From positions 2,852,001 to 2,916,000 of the forward strand of contig NC_065876.1 of NCBI RefSeq assembly GCF_933775445.1: a DNA stretch of 64,000 nt, written 5' to 3'. Under the pieces are notes generated by a model. That model saw nothing but the letters and a program-made list of their open reading frames with translations, had not been told where the DNA came from and ran no database searches. A program made the position numbers and the translations under genes. Each line of letters starts with the position of its first letter. Position 1 is the first letter of the stretch. The stretch is from Argentina anserina. Taxonomy: Eukaryota > Streptophyta > Magnoliopsida > Rosales > Rosaceae. This document shows, piece after piece, positions 25,710 to 36,179 of the stretch.

Positions 25710-26509
25710 ATGGCTTCCCTTCCTCTTGCCATTTCCTCTCTGACTCTGCTCTTCCTCACTTCCCTGTTTCCATCACCCACCGTATCGAAAAATCTTAACT
25801 CCTCAGTCCCTACCGTAGCACAATGCGCTTCTCGGCTTATTCCTCTGGCCACATGTGCACCATTTGTGCAAGGCACCGCCCCATCACCTGGGCAGACATG
25901 CTGCGACAACCTCAATCTAGTCTATAGCCAGCAGCCTAGCTGCCTTTGCCTTTTGCTCAATAGCACCACTCTCAGCTCTTTCCCTATAAACACCACACTA
26001 GCTCTCCAGCTGCCTGCTCTTTGCACCATTCCAGTGGATGCCTCTGCTTGCTCTGGTAAATTCTTCTCCATATTCCAGCAAAAGAAGCTTAACCTGTGAC
26101 AAGTTTAAGTACACTTTTCTCATTCTGCAACTGTTGCTGATTTTTAGCTATAGGAGCACAGGTGCCACCTAGTTCACCTACTTCCCAAGTTTCCTTTGGG
26201 GCAAACAACACCTCACCTCCTACCAACTCGACAGTGGCTGGTATGTAAAAGCATACATTTCTTAGTTCTTCTTATAATCCCTCTAATCTATATAATGATG
26301 CCTTCAGAAATTATTAACTAATTTTTACTTCGGTTTTGTTATTTTCTCTTATTGGGTCAGCCTCTCCAATAGTTAAAGCTCCACCGCCAAGAACCGGCCC
26401 AGGGGTAGGGTTTCCCAAGAGTGCAAGCACTAGTCTAAAATTGAGCGCCGGAGCTTATGCAGTGTCGGTGATTATGGCTGGATTTCTGATGCCAGAAGTT
26501 CTGCTATGA
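25710..26509 (+). CDS. GPI-anchored non-specific lipid transfer protein (LTPG type)
   Basis: Secreted lipid-binding protein tethered to the outer plasma membrane; relatives help export cuticular and suberin lipids. Exons 25710-26055, 26154-26240, 26361-26509 join in phase 1 and give 193 aa. It has a signal peptide (MASLPLAISSLTLLFLTSLF, cleaved near TVS-K), then the eight-cysteine motif in the order C, C, CC, CLC, C, C (from VAQC to DASAC), a Ser/Thr/Pro-rich wall-exposed stretch, and a C-terminal hydrophobic tail (AYAVSVIMAGFLM) expected to be replaced by a GPI anchor near the preceding KSAS. The ATG at 25710 starts the signal peptide; the upstream in-frame ATG at 25659 would add 17 residues and spoil it. 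Confidence 0.93.
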
Positions 26510-27034
26510 GTGAGGTTGTAACTGTGCACCATTATTCAAGAGTATGAGTGTACTTACGGTGTGTTTACACTTTACATACATTATGAATTACTTAGGATCA
26601 GTATGAGATATTTTTAGTTTTAATTAGTAACTTCTATCAGCACTGCTTTCATTATGGGATTATATTAATGATGTACTGAATTTAAATCAATGCAATAGTG
26701 CAGTTTTAACTTTAAAGTACACCTTAACACCCTGCAATTTCAAGATCATTCTATCCAAGTGATAATTCAATGCAATGAATACTAGGTTAACTCCAGTGAA
26801 TTTCTCAAAGAAATGCATCTTAGATCGATCAACAATCTGAAAGAAACCCACATTTGACTACATGTTTCAAGACAATGTGCCAAGTTCAGAAAGCTTTCAG
26901 AAACATAAGTTTTAATCTATTGAAAATTGCCTTACAAAGTTGAGATATAATCTCTAACACAGTTTCTTTGCCTAGGACTGTATCATGTATCATCTGATGT
27001 AGAGAGTCATTGTTCTTTCATTCTACAAACACTA
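26510..27034. other. Convergent 3' spacer
   Basis: About 520 bases between the 3' ends of the LTP gene and the chloroplast protein gene. No features recognised. Confidence 0.5.
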
Positions 27035-28055
27035 CTATTCCAAACTAGGAGCCACTTCAGTGGGGTTGGATTCAAAGACATCTGGGCTAGATCCCTCTGG
27101 TTCTTCTAGAAACTCGCGAGACTGGATTGAATCTTTGTAAGCAGGAGTCTCCTTGAAATCAGTTGCCCCTTCATTGAATGTCGCGGCAGCCGCAATTGCT
27201 GCAATAACCTGCCCAAATCCAAATGCAGAGGGAGGGATCAAACATAAGTCTCACATGTATCATAGACTTCAACCCCAACACTAACAATGAACACATCCCC
27301 TGCCCAAAGAGGCCTTTTGTCTCAAAAGTTAAACCAATTTTGCACGGCCAGACCTTATCTATGACCCCTCACCAATAAGTAATGTTCAATCTAACATTCA
27401 AAATTAAAACTGAACCAGTGCCAATTCACTAGGCAGCTCATTTCTTATAAATTCTTATATAAAGTTCTACATTTTCGCACCAGATAGCATATTACTACCT
27501 GATCAAACTACACAAGAATTTGATCTCCCCTGAGCCTATAAGTTTTACCATATGCAACACACAGAACCCATGAAAAATCAAGCAAGTCGTAACAGTTAAA
27601 AAAACATCCACAGGTTCATGCAGTGAAGTCATAGGAAGATCAAAACGAATTCAAAATGAAGAAACTTGACATACCGCAAAGCCAAAACCAAAAGCCCACA
27701 AATACTCGACGAAGAACCCAAGAGCGTCCAACTGTTCACCTTCCCAGAAATCCGGCTCATCTCCCGGAAGCTTAGGCAAGAAGTAGCCATCATCAATGTT
27801 CTCCGCCGCAAGGCTTTCAAGCTCAGCCGTCCGTGGGTCTTGTTCTTGGTCTTTGCTCCTCTTGAAGTTCCTATTGTTGCTCTTGTTGTCCAGCCTCCCG
27901 GTTCTGGAGGTGAAGCGCTTGGCGGACACCACGTGGAGGGTTCTTCTTGGCGAGAGCGGGGAGAGGACGTGGCGCTGGGAGGAGAGGCTGGTGTAGGGGT
28001 GTTGTGTGGTGGGGCTTCCGCAGAGGACTCTAGCTCCGCCGGTGGTTAGAGCCAT
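27035..28055 (-). CDS. Predicted chloroplast single-span membrane protein
   Basis: I do not recognise a named family. Exons 28055-27675 and 27208-27035 join in phase 0 to give 184 aa. The first ~45 residues are rich in Ser/Thr/Arg with few acids and reach TLHVVSAKR, which looks like a chloroplast transit peptide with a VSA-K cleavage site. The mature part has a basic then acidic hydrophilic segment (KDQEQDPRTAELESLAAENIDDGYFLPKLPGDEPDFWEG split), one hydrophobic span over the exon junction (FGFGFAVIAAIAAAATF), and an acidic tail ending SNPTEVAPSLE. Both exons look coding and the junction falls inside the span, supporting a real gene. A thylakoid or envelope protein of photosynthesis upkeep is possible but is only inference. 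Confidence 0.8.
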
Positions 28056-28802
28056 GAGTGGAGGAGAGTCTCTCAGAGAGTGATCACTTCTCTGCTACGA
28101 TTTAGACGTGAGCTATCTTTGCGGATGAGTCTTTTGATAAAATAATGGAATTGGGCTTATAAGGGCTCAGGTCAAGCCTGCTTGGCGAAAATGTAGGGCT
28201 CATCTCCGGTCGGACAGGCCTTTGCGGACGGATTTATCTACTGTACACTGATGCAGGTTATCGTTATTATGCATCTCAAAATCAACGGTTAAAATTTGAT
28301 ATTGTTTCTTTAATCTCACGTCATAATCACGGCTGACGGATCTGAAATATATAGTATTTATTGATGTGCACTAAAATTTTCTTTTCAGAGACTACCTAGC
28401 ACGGCTTTAAAAATGTAAAAAAAAAAAAAAAAAACTCGAGAGCCATGAGATAGACGAAGTAGAGCAACGAGTTGGATGTCGTTGTAGCTAAAGAGGCCGA
28501 TGACATTTTTGTGATTAATTGAAGAAACAGTCGGACTTTGTACGATAAAAATAGGATGTACAAAATGGGTTTAATCGACGACTTATTAAACCAACAAAAT
28601 TACTGTTTGCAGAAACAAATGCCAAAAATCAAACATGTTCCCGTCCAAATTTCATGTTCCCGTTTCATCTCTTTTCTTTCTTTCTGAGTTTACTTACAGT
28701 TACAACCTCTCTGATATCAACAACTACAGCTCTCTACCTATCGAAACCGTTCACGGGTCGCGTGCAAAAGCAACCCAGAAAACCCGTTCAAATATTTAAT
28801 TT
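28056..28802. other. Spacer with 18-base poly(A) run
   Basis: Holds the promoter of the chloroplast-protein gene and the 3' flank of the next one. A pure A run lies at ~28417-28435, possibly the tail of an old retroposon. No gene supported. Confidence 0.45.
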
Positions 28803-29525
28803 CTACAGAGCAGAAAGCGACTCCATCCGCCACGGCACCTCCGACGCGCCGCCGTCAGAGTAGTCAAACAAGCCACCTAACGGCACGTACTCCCCGACGC
28901 CATTACTCTCCGAGTACCCACCCATTCCGAAATCGAACGCATCGTAACGCGGAATGATGTCGTTCTCAAACCCTAGCATACCATCCAATGCGGCCGCCGG
29001 AGGTCTTGCCGTGAAATCCGCTGCCTCCATTTTCCTGTCCTCGCTCGGAGGTTCATTGTTCGTCGGCGGGAGTCCGAGCTCGTCGTCCGAAGCCTCCAGT
29101 AAGTAACCGAGATCAGGCTGCGACGACGGCGACATCTCTCCCGAGGCCGACGTAGTTTCAACCGGAGGAGCAAATGCCGGTGCCGGAACTTTTATCTCCT
29201 CCTCAAAGCTCTTAATCAATGAGTCCAGCCCCTGAATCGCCGGGTCATGGTCCGTCACGGTTTCCGAGTCGTTCAGTATGTTCAGCAGGTCTTGCTGAAT
29301 TATCTTCGCCTCGGCCGAGCCCATGTCGAACTCCTCCGAGTCAACAGGGTTAACTCGGGCAGCGGACTCGCCGGAACTAGCATCGGAGTCGATCGAGCTG
29401 CTCGAATCAACTCGGATGAGTTTCGCCTCAGGACGGAATTCAGCTAAATCGTTCCGTCCCGAGCCGGCGGGGTCATCATCATCTCGGGGTCTCTTCCGAT
29501 TGCCATTAGGGTTACTGTTATCCAT
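28803..29525 (-). CDS. Acidic, probably nuclear plant protein (intronless)
   Basis: Family not recognised with confidence. One exon of 240 aa. The ATG at 29525 is the first true ATG; the frame is open upstream only through TTG codons. The N-terminus holds a basic cluster, NRKRPRDDDDP, that could be a nuclear signal. Residues ~70-105 (AKIIQQDLLNILNDSE...IQGLDSLIKSFEEEI) form an amphipathic, probably helical block that looks like the conserved core. The rest is acidic and Pro/Ser-rich, ending FDYSDGGASEVPWRMESLSAL. The layout suits a transcriptional co-regulator, but nothing seen proves it. GC content is higher than in the flanks, as in an expressed single-exon gene. Confidence 0.8.
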   Translation of the reverse strand: MDNSNPNGNRKRPRDDDDPAGSGRNDLAEFRPEAKLIRVDSSSSIDSDASSGESAARVNPVDSEEFDMGSAEAKIIQQDLLNILNDSETVTDHDPAIQGLDSLIKSFEEEIKVPAPAFAPPVETTSASGEMSPSSQPDLGYLLEASDDELGLPPTNNEPPSEDRKMEAADFTARPPAAALDGMLGFENDIIPRYDAFDFGMGGYSESNGVGEYVPLGGLFDYSDGGASEVPWRMESLSAL

Positions 29526-29660
29526 TTCCAAAGGGGGAGACAACAAAACCCAAATCTAGAGGCGATGTTTCTTAGAGAGGGAGAGGGAATCTGAGTTTTG
29601 AAAAGCTATGTTTCTTGGTGGGCAAAGTATGATGGAGTGAGGTGGTGGAGATGGCTATGT

Positions 29661-29670
29661 ATTTATAGTC
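29661..29670 (-). promoter_or_regulatory. Candidate TATA box of the acidic protein gene
   Basis: Minus-strand GACTATAAAT about 140 bases upstream of the ATG. It suits a leader of about 100 bases. Confidence 0.45.
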
Positions 29671-29679
29671 GGGAAGATG

Positions 29680-31676
29680 CAATAAGATTAGTTATTGCTT
29701 TCTTGAGGGAGAAGGGAAAAAAATAGTTGTGTTTGATAAAGACGGGTGGTGGGTGATGGAGATGGAAGAGGTTGGGAAAAGAAATTAGCAATATTTGGAG
29801 GGTCCAAAACAGAAAGCAGAAACAGAAATGGGTTAGGGTTTTAGATTTTTAGGGTTTGTTGAAGAAGAATGAGTGATGGGAGTTGTGAAATGCAGGGTGT
29901 GCTTTATATAATGGAAGGTTAAGAATTTTTTAATTGGAGGATATTGGAGAAGATAACGATAGGCGCGATAGAAACCCCTTACGGAAGTCTCGCGCTTTTT
30001 TTTCATTTTTTTAAGGAAAATAAAAAAAAAATTGGGAGATTTGAAATCTGTCAATTAACTAAATTTAATACTGGACTTTGAGGTCCGTTGGGACCCGACC
30101 GGGTTGGGCGAGAAATCACGTGGTTGGTTTTGATTTTGCTACTTTTCTCATTTGAGTGTGCCTTGCTGTCTTTTTCTTTTTCTTTTTCTTACGTTCTTGA
30201 CAATGTCCTGCTTTGCTTAAATTAGTAAAAAACTTAACCCAATCAACTAAATCAAGTAGTGCTTTACTTGATCAACTTCTTTTTTTGGACCTCCAAATTA
30301 GAGACGACGATCAGGTTCTAGAGGCTGTTAATGTTCATCTTTGAGCAGGATTGTTATTACCGTCGATCTAACACCAGTGGTTCTAAAATTACTATTGACT
30401 AGAGCACCTGAAAATAGACAGTGAATTAGTAAACATGTGCGAGAAATAACAAAAATGTGTGATAAAATAAGTGCGAAATAAACGTGAGTGATAGAATTGA
30501 AAATGCACGTGTTTAAATGTATAAGTGTTTTCTAACTTAACTACAACCTTACATAAGAGGAATTGCAGTAAAAACGTGTGAAATAAACTTAATATGTGAC
30601 ACCAAATAAAAATAGTACAATCGAACGCGCACAAGATGGACGTGCAAGACTATATTTTTGTGTTTTACTGTCAAATATGTCATGCCATAACGAAACATTT
30701 TAGCTAACGACAATTGCAACTTCATTTTTTGTGAAAATATTGAATTAAGACACATACATAATCACAGACGCGGATTTAGGTGTAAGACCGAAGAATTTCA
30801 ATAAAAATTACTAAAGATGGATGATACCATGTGATCAGTGTTTCTTGGGGTCTTTTATGTTCATCAGCATGGTACCATGTTACATATCATCATCGTTACT
30901 GGGGATGCTACAATGAGGATAATGGCAAGCGACCATTTCTCGAGTTCTCCATGGTCTGTTTTCGACGTGCGTATCCTCATCAAGAGGTAATTACATGGGG
31001 ACGTGGATGAAGATACTCAGTGGCATAGTTACAAACCACCGGATTAGATTACCTTGAGCAGGCAAAACTTGGAACGCAAGCACCTGTTGGGTGAATTTCC
31101 AACAGATTTAGTGCTTGAGGAGTGTGTTACCTTCAGCCAAGTGCTTGAACAGAAAAATTGCTAAGGATGGATGATATCAACAAGCTCACCCAAGTTCAAT
31201 TCTTCTCAAATGTAAATCTATGATCTAATTTCTATTTACTTCATATCTATCTCTAATTATCTATTACATGTAAATATTTTTCTTTTACTCAATTGGTGTT
31301 TTTAGTCCTTACAAGAATAAATTTTTTATTTTAGTGTTCATTTTTATTAAGTTCTATGCTCAATTTCAAAAAAATTATGTTCATAATCGATGATTGAATA
31401 GACATGTTCGATGTATTTTTATTTTTCAAACCGATAAAAATATATATTTAGTATACTCAAGTTAAATTTTTAACAAGCACTATATTTTTTTGTACCACTA
31501 TCAGTCATGAAAAAATTCAAGCCCCCCTCCCATAATATGATTTATGGTTCCGCTACTGCCTAATCATCTAAACAATCAAATTTAAGTTGATATGAGAGCC
31601 CAAATTATAAGTAGGCGTCCGCAATAAAAGTGTGAACTCAACGCCGTGTTCATTTGTTCGCCTCAATTACATATTA
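29680..31676. other. Gene-free spacer
   Basis: About 2 kb, AT-rich, without a supported gene. A phrase like CTAAAGATGGATGATA occurs near 30810 and again near 31160, hinting at an old duplication. Short open frames here mostly lack ATG starts. Confidence 0.45.
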
Positions 31677-32503
31677 GAGCATCTGCACCGGCGAGCAAGA
31701 CGAAGAGAGCTGCTTGAGCAGGAGGTGGGACCGCCAGGGTTTGCTCAAGCAAATCCAGTTTGGAGCTCGCACCGGTAGCAATGACGCTCGCCCAATCAAC
31801 CTTCCGGTTTTGCTCCATCTTCCGCTCGAGCAAATTTTGCTCGATCTGTTGCTCGACCAAATGGTGGAGCCCACAACGTTCCAATTCTATTTTTCTGTCA
31901 AAAACTCCTCCAATCCTCTTCAAACAGTCACATATTGATCGCCGGGGAGGTGAAGGACGCCGGTCAGACTTCAATTTATTGAATTCGGTTGGAATCGAAC
32001 CAGAAATTAAGAAGAAAGATTGGGTTTACCTAGTGAAGGTTGACGAGATCGCTGGAGTCTTAAATCGTGGCCGGGATCCTCCAAAGCTCCAAGTCAGTAT
32101 TTTCTCCGATTTGGGTGAGAAAGGGCTTGTACGAATAATCAATGACCATGATCTGATAGAGGAAGGGGAGGCGAACAAGATAGAGTGGTTGCATGTGTGA
32201 ATCATGGCCAGATGGCGGCGACACGGCCTGAGGAAGGTGCGACTGTTTTCTGGGTTTGTTGGGAGAGTGGAGACGCGAGCAGAAGAAGGTAAGAAGAAAG
32301 AAGAAAAGGAGATGGGTCTTGGGCCGGACTCAGGTCTTGGACTCTAAATAAAGACAAAATTGAATTGCTCAAGCAAATTGTTAACGGGTGTATGTAAAAA
32401 TCGATTTTGCTCGAGCAAATATGAAATTGATTTGCTTAGAGCAAAATTTGCTTCTGTCCCTACCATTTGCTTGAGCAAATCCAATTTATGGGTGTGGATG
32501 CTC
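31677..32503. mobile_element. Harbinger-like non-autonomous element (~827 bp)
   Basis: Ends GAGCATCTGCACC and GGTGTGGATGCTC are inverted copies with two or three mismatches, flanked on both sides by TTA (31674-31676, 32504-32506), the target site of PIF/Harbinger elements. Inside are repeated TTGCTCGAGCAAA and TGCTCAAGCAAAT palindromic motifs. An open frame at 31760-32200 (146 codons) has no transposase features. Confidence 0.65.
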
Positions 32504-32506
32504 TTA

Positions 32507-35272
32507 ACAATTCATCGATCTTGAGCTTCTTGTTGCTTAGACTCATCGACGATGACTATACAGTGATAGTGAGGTGACGAGTCAATGGCCATATACTTTT
32601 AATCTTTCTCAAATGGCTATTTTTTTATCCATAATAACACCGCCTAAATACGATGCTATGATGAGCAGTGTGGTAATAACAGCACGTAATGAAATTTAAG
32701 AATAGCAATCCTTTTTTTGTTTTGAGGTGATCAGCTTTAGACGTCAGTAGTGCAATCACATATAATTAGATATATGCATAATGCACATTTGTGTGCAATT
32801 TGTAAAATAATTGTGAACCTCTTAATCTAAATAGGTCCCTACGAATATTATTGAGGTGCATAAATATATCATGCACCATAAAAATTAAAAAATCATGCAT
32901 TAAATTTAAATGTGCCATAAACTAATTATGTATGTCTAACGCATTGAGTGGCTTTGATCTATTATAATTTTCAAAAACCCACAACGTTACTCACATTATG
33001 TATAGTCCACCACCTGACCATCGCCTAAATGAGCATAACATTTTTCCTAGGACGAATATCCTCCAATTCTAAAATAAAATAAAAAGTAATACGTTGTGGA
33101 TCACATCGTGATCATTGTGTGCGATCGAAAACCACTAATAGAGTCGGACAAAGCACTGATATAATCGTGACGCTCATCAGCTTGTAGAACTCTTCAGCCC
33201 ACGTCTCAACCTCTCCGTAGGCCCCTTTGATATTTTCTGTATGAGCGCCCACCCTGTCCCTCGCACCACCTAATATCTCCACCTGTTTTCGTACTCGTTA
33301 AAAAATAATCAAAAACAGTGGGTGACGTGATTATTGCATTAGATTGGTGGGCCCAGGATTTATAGGAAAGCACGGGTGTACGTGACACGACCTCCTCGGA
33401 GAGGCCACCCGACCACTTGTCAAAGCCGAAACTCCGAAGCCGACTCCACCCATACGGCGCCGACAACATTAAAAAGTAAGGGCTGCATTTCACGACTACC
33501 GAGGAAGGGCTTATAGGCGGCTTCGGCGCATGCACATGTGACACCTCACCCAGATCCGGCCACGCGCCTCAATCACCGCCCTGTGGTTATTACTAAAATG
33601 AACGTCATGGGCCGAAAGTGACACGTCGCCTATTGTCCTGTGCGGTGGTGGCTTAAGCCGCGCGCCAAAATATCTAATAAGGCGGTCATATAGATCTGGG
33701 TTTTTTATATTTATTTATGATTTTTATTTTTTTAAATAGATTTTGTGGTTGTTTGAACTTATTATTTTTCCTAATTTTTCATGTCCTGGATGAGGCTACT
33801 GCACAGGAAAATTATATTATGAAGTAAAAAATTTAATAAAATAAATTGACCTCAAAATGTAATAAAAATTACTAAATGTTAGAAGCTTAAAAATAATAGT
33901 GAAGATTTTAAGCTCCGTAATGAATACTCTGCCCTAGACAAATCCCACAGCACGCACCAATTAAAATCAGAAGATGGGATTGGGAAACTGGACCAGTCTT
34001 TACTAAGGTATTCCTACCCTTTCTGCATCTGGAAAGATGGGGAGTACAGGACCAGCAATATGGTTCGATAATATATCAGAATTTTCTTTGAAATGACATT
34101 GTGTTATGTTGGAAATTTGATAGAGAGATGGAATTGAAGATAGTGACAGTGTTTTAATTGGTACAAACAATCCACAATGAGGAAACTTGGCATTAAAAAT
34201 GAAGCGTACTAACGTGAAACTCGTTAGCTTCATTGCCAATTACGCTCACAGTTAATTGCGCTAACAACCCACAACAAGATTATAATCATAGACATGGAGA
34301 CTGACTAACTTGGAACTCAAACATCTCTTGAATGGTTTACTTTCTCAGTCACATTGTGCCAACAACCACTATCAAAGGTCACATGCCCCCAATTTGAAGT
34401 CTATGATGATCCATTTTGGTTCTGTTTCCTCAAAGGACCACTTGTGCTTGTTGGATTGCTTCTTTGTGAAAGATCTCTATTCTCCAACCAAAGACTTTTT
34501 CCCACAGTTTCCACCACCCAACCCACATCAGCATATCTACAATTCCCTTTACACAGGGACGTAGCTACAAACGGGATATGGTGAGCTGTAATTTATTTTA
34601 AATTATTAATTTTTTTTGTTTTTTAATTAAATTTTAGTGTAAAAATTTAAATTTTAAATATTAATTCATCTCAAATTTATGTATATATTTTATAAATAAT
34701 CGTAATTTTTTTATAACTCAATTAAATTTTTGCTCCGCCGTTGACCGTACGGTACATCATTTTCATAGCAATTCCAATATCAAAAGTCACAGGCATGCTA
34801 TAAAGGTCCTGTGTTTTGCCACGTTGCGTTAATTTAGCCGGTGGTTTTCTTTTTGTTTGAGAAAAAGATGTATTTAGCCGGTGGTTTGTGGATGGTTGAA
34901 TCATTTGAATGGTTTATACAATTAGTTAGTCAAATTCTAAAGTTCGGAATCCATGTTTTGCTTTGCTAAGTGGGTTGTACTAATTATACTTTACTCTTTT
35001 GGTACGTACCAATTTGGTTATTACTTGGAATATACACGCGCGTGCCAGTGTACTACAAAGGTAGCTGGATTTGTAGTTACGTACAAAGGAAAAATTGTCA
35101 ATTCGTAACATCATCTATCTTCTTTTAAAATGAATTTTAAATAATCTTATCTTAATTTTTTGAACAGTATGATCCTAATTTAAGAGCTGCAGAGCACGAT
35201 TATACTGATCAATTTATATGACTAAGGTACAAGAAATTTCATCTCTCACTACTGATACAAACGTCATATACA
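32507..35272. other. Gene-free spacer
   Basis: 2.8 kb with mixed composition. A GC-richer block at 33180-33670 opens one minus-strand frame, but it begins at GTG and has no family features. CACAGGGACGTAGCTAC near 34553 resembles a transposon end. No gene supported. Confidence 0.45.
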
Positions 35273-36179
35273 GGCTTAGTTTGAGATTGTTGTGCTGTGG
35301 GCAGAATTGATTTTGAAGCTGTTGTGGGCATAATTGTTTTTAAAGCTGCTACGAGAGGAATCAGCCGAGGTGTTTGGTAAACTGTTTTTGAAAAGTGTTA
35401 TGAGAATTGAGATTGAATTATTTTGAAGGGGCTTGCTAAAAATAATATTGTGGTTGTGTATGATTACCATATTGGACATGAATCAAATTATAGCTTGGAT
35501 AATTCCAACTCAATTCCAACTTTACACACTATCCAACCTTTTTTTTTCTTTGAATAAACACTATCCAACCTTTTATGCACCAACCAAATGATCTTTAACT
35601 AAACTTTTATAAGAAATTATGTCGATGTCATAGATTTCCAAGAACTATTTGATATTAATGAAATATATATATATATATATATATCGTAAATTTTAAGTAA
35701 TATTTAGATTTACTATAATTATGTTAAAAATTATTTTTATTTGTAAATAAATACAATTGTCCTCTGTCCACCCTTGCATTACTTCTTTTTCCATTCTAAT
35801 TTCATTCATATTCAAATCATGATTCTCGAACCAGCGGACTTTAGTTGTATTAAAGAATGAGAAGTATCTGAATTGCTAGCAAGTAATAAAACCTCAATTC
35901 AACAAATATCCGCATAATTAAGATTTAATCAACTCTACGACCTCTTTTAAAGGTAAGAAAGAGGCTGAATAAAAAAAATTCAAATTCAAATTCAAATACC
36001 AATAAATTGAAGAAACAAAAATTCACAGGAATGAGAATCAAACCCCAAGAAGGAATTTTTAGGATTGCAATGAAAATAACAAAAACTCATAGCATATCTA
36101 GAATTAGAGCAACAGTGCAACGAAGAGAAAAACTTAAATTAGAGAGAGTGAGGACATAGTTGGTAGTTGGGTTCAAATT

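Noticed and set aside
31760..32200. 146-codon frame as a transposase
   Set aside because: No DDE or DNA-binding motifs; it sits inside a non-autonomous element and is listed only as an oddity.
33206..33544. 112-codon minus-strand frame in a GC-rich block
   Set aside because: Begins at GTG with no upstream ATG or splice support; composition explains the open frame.
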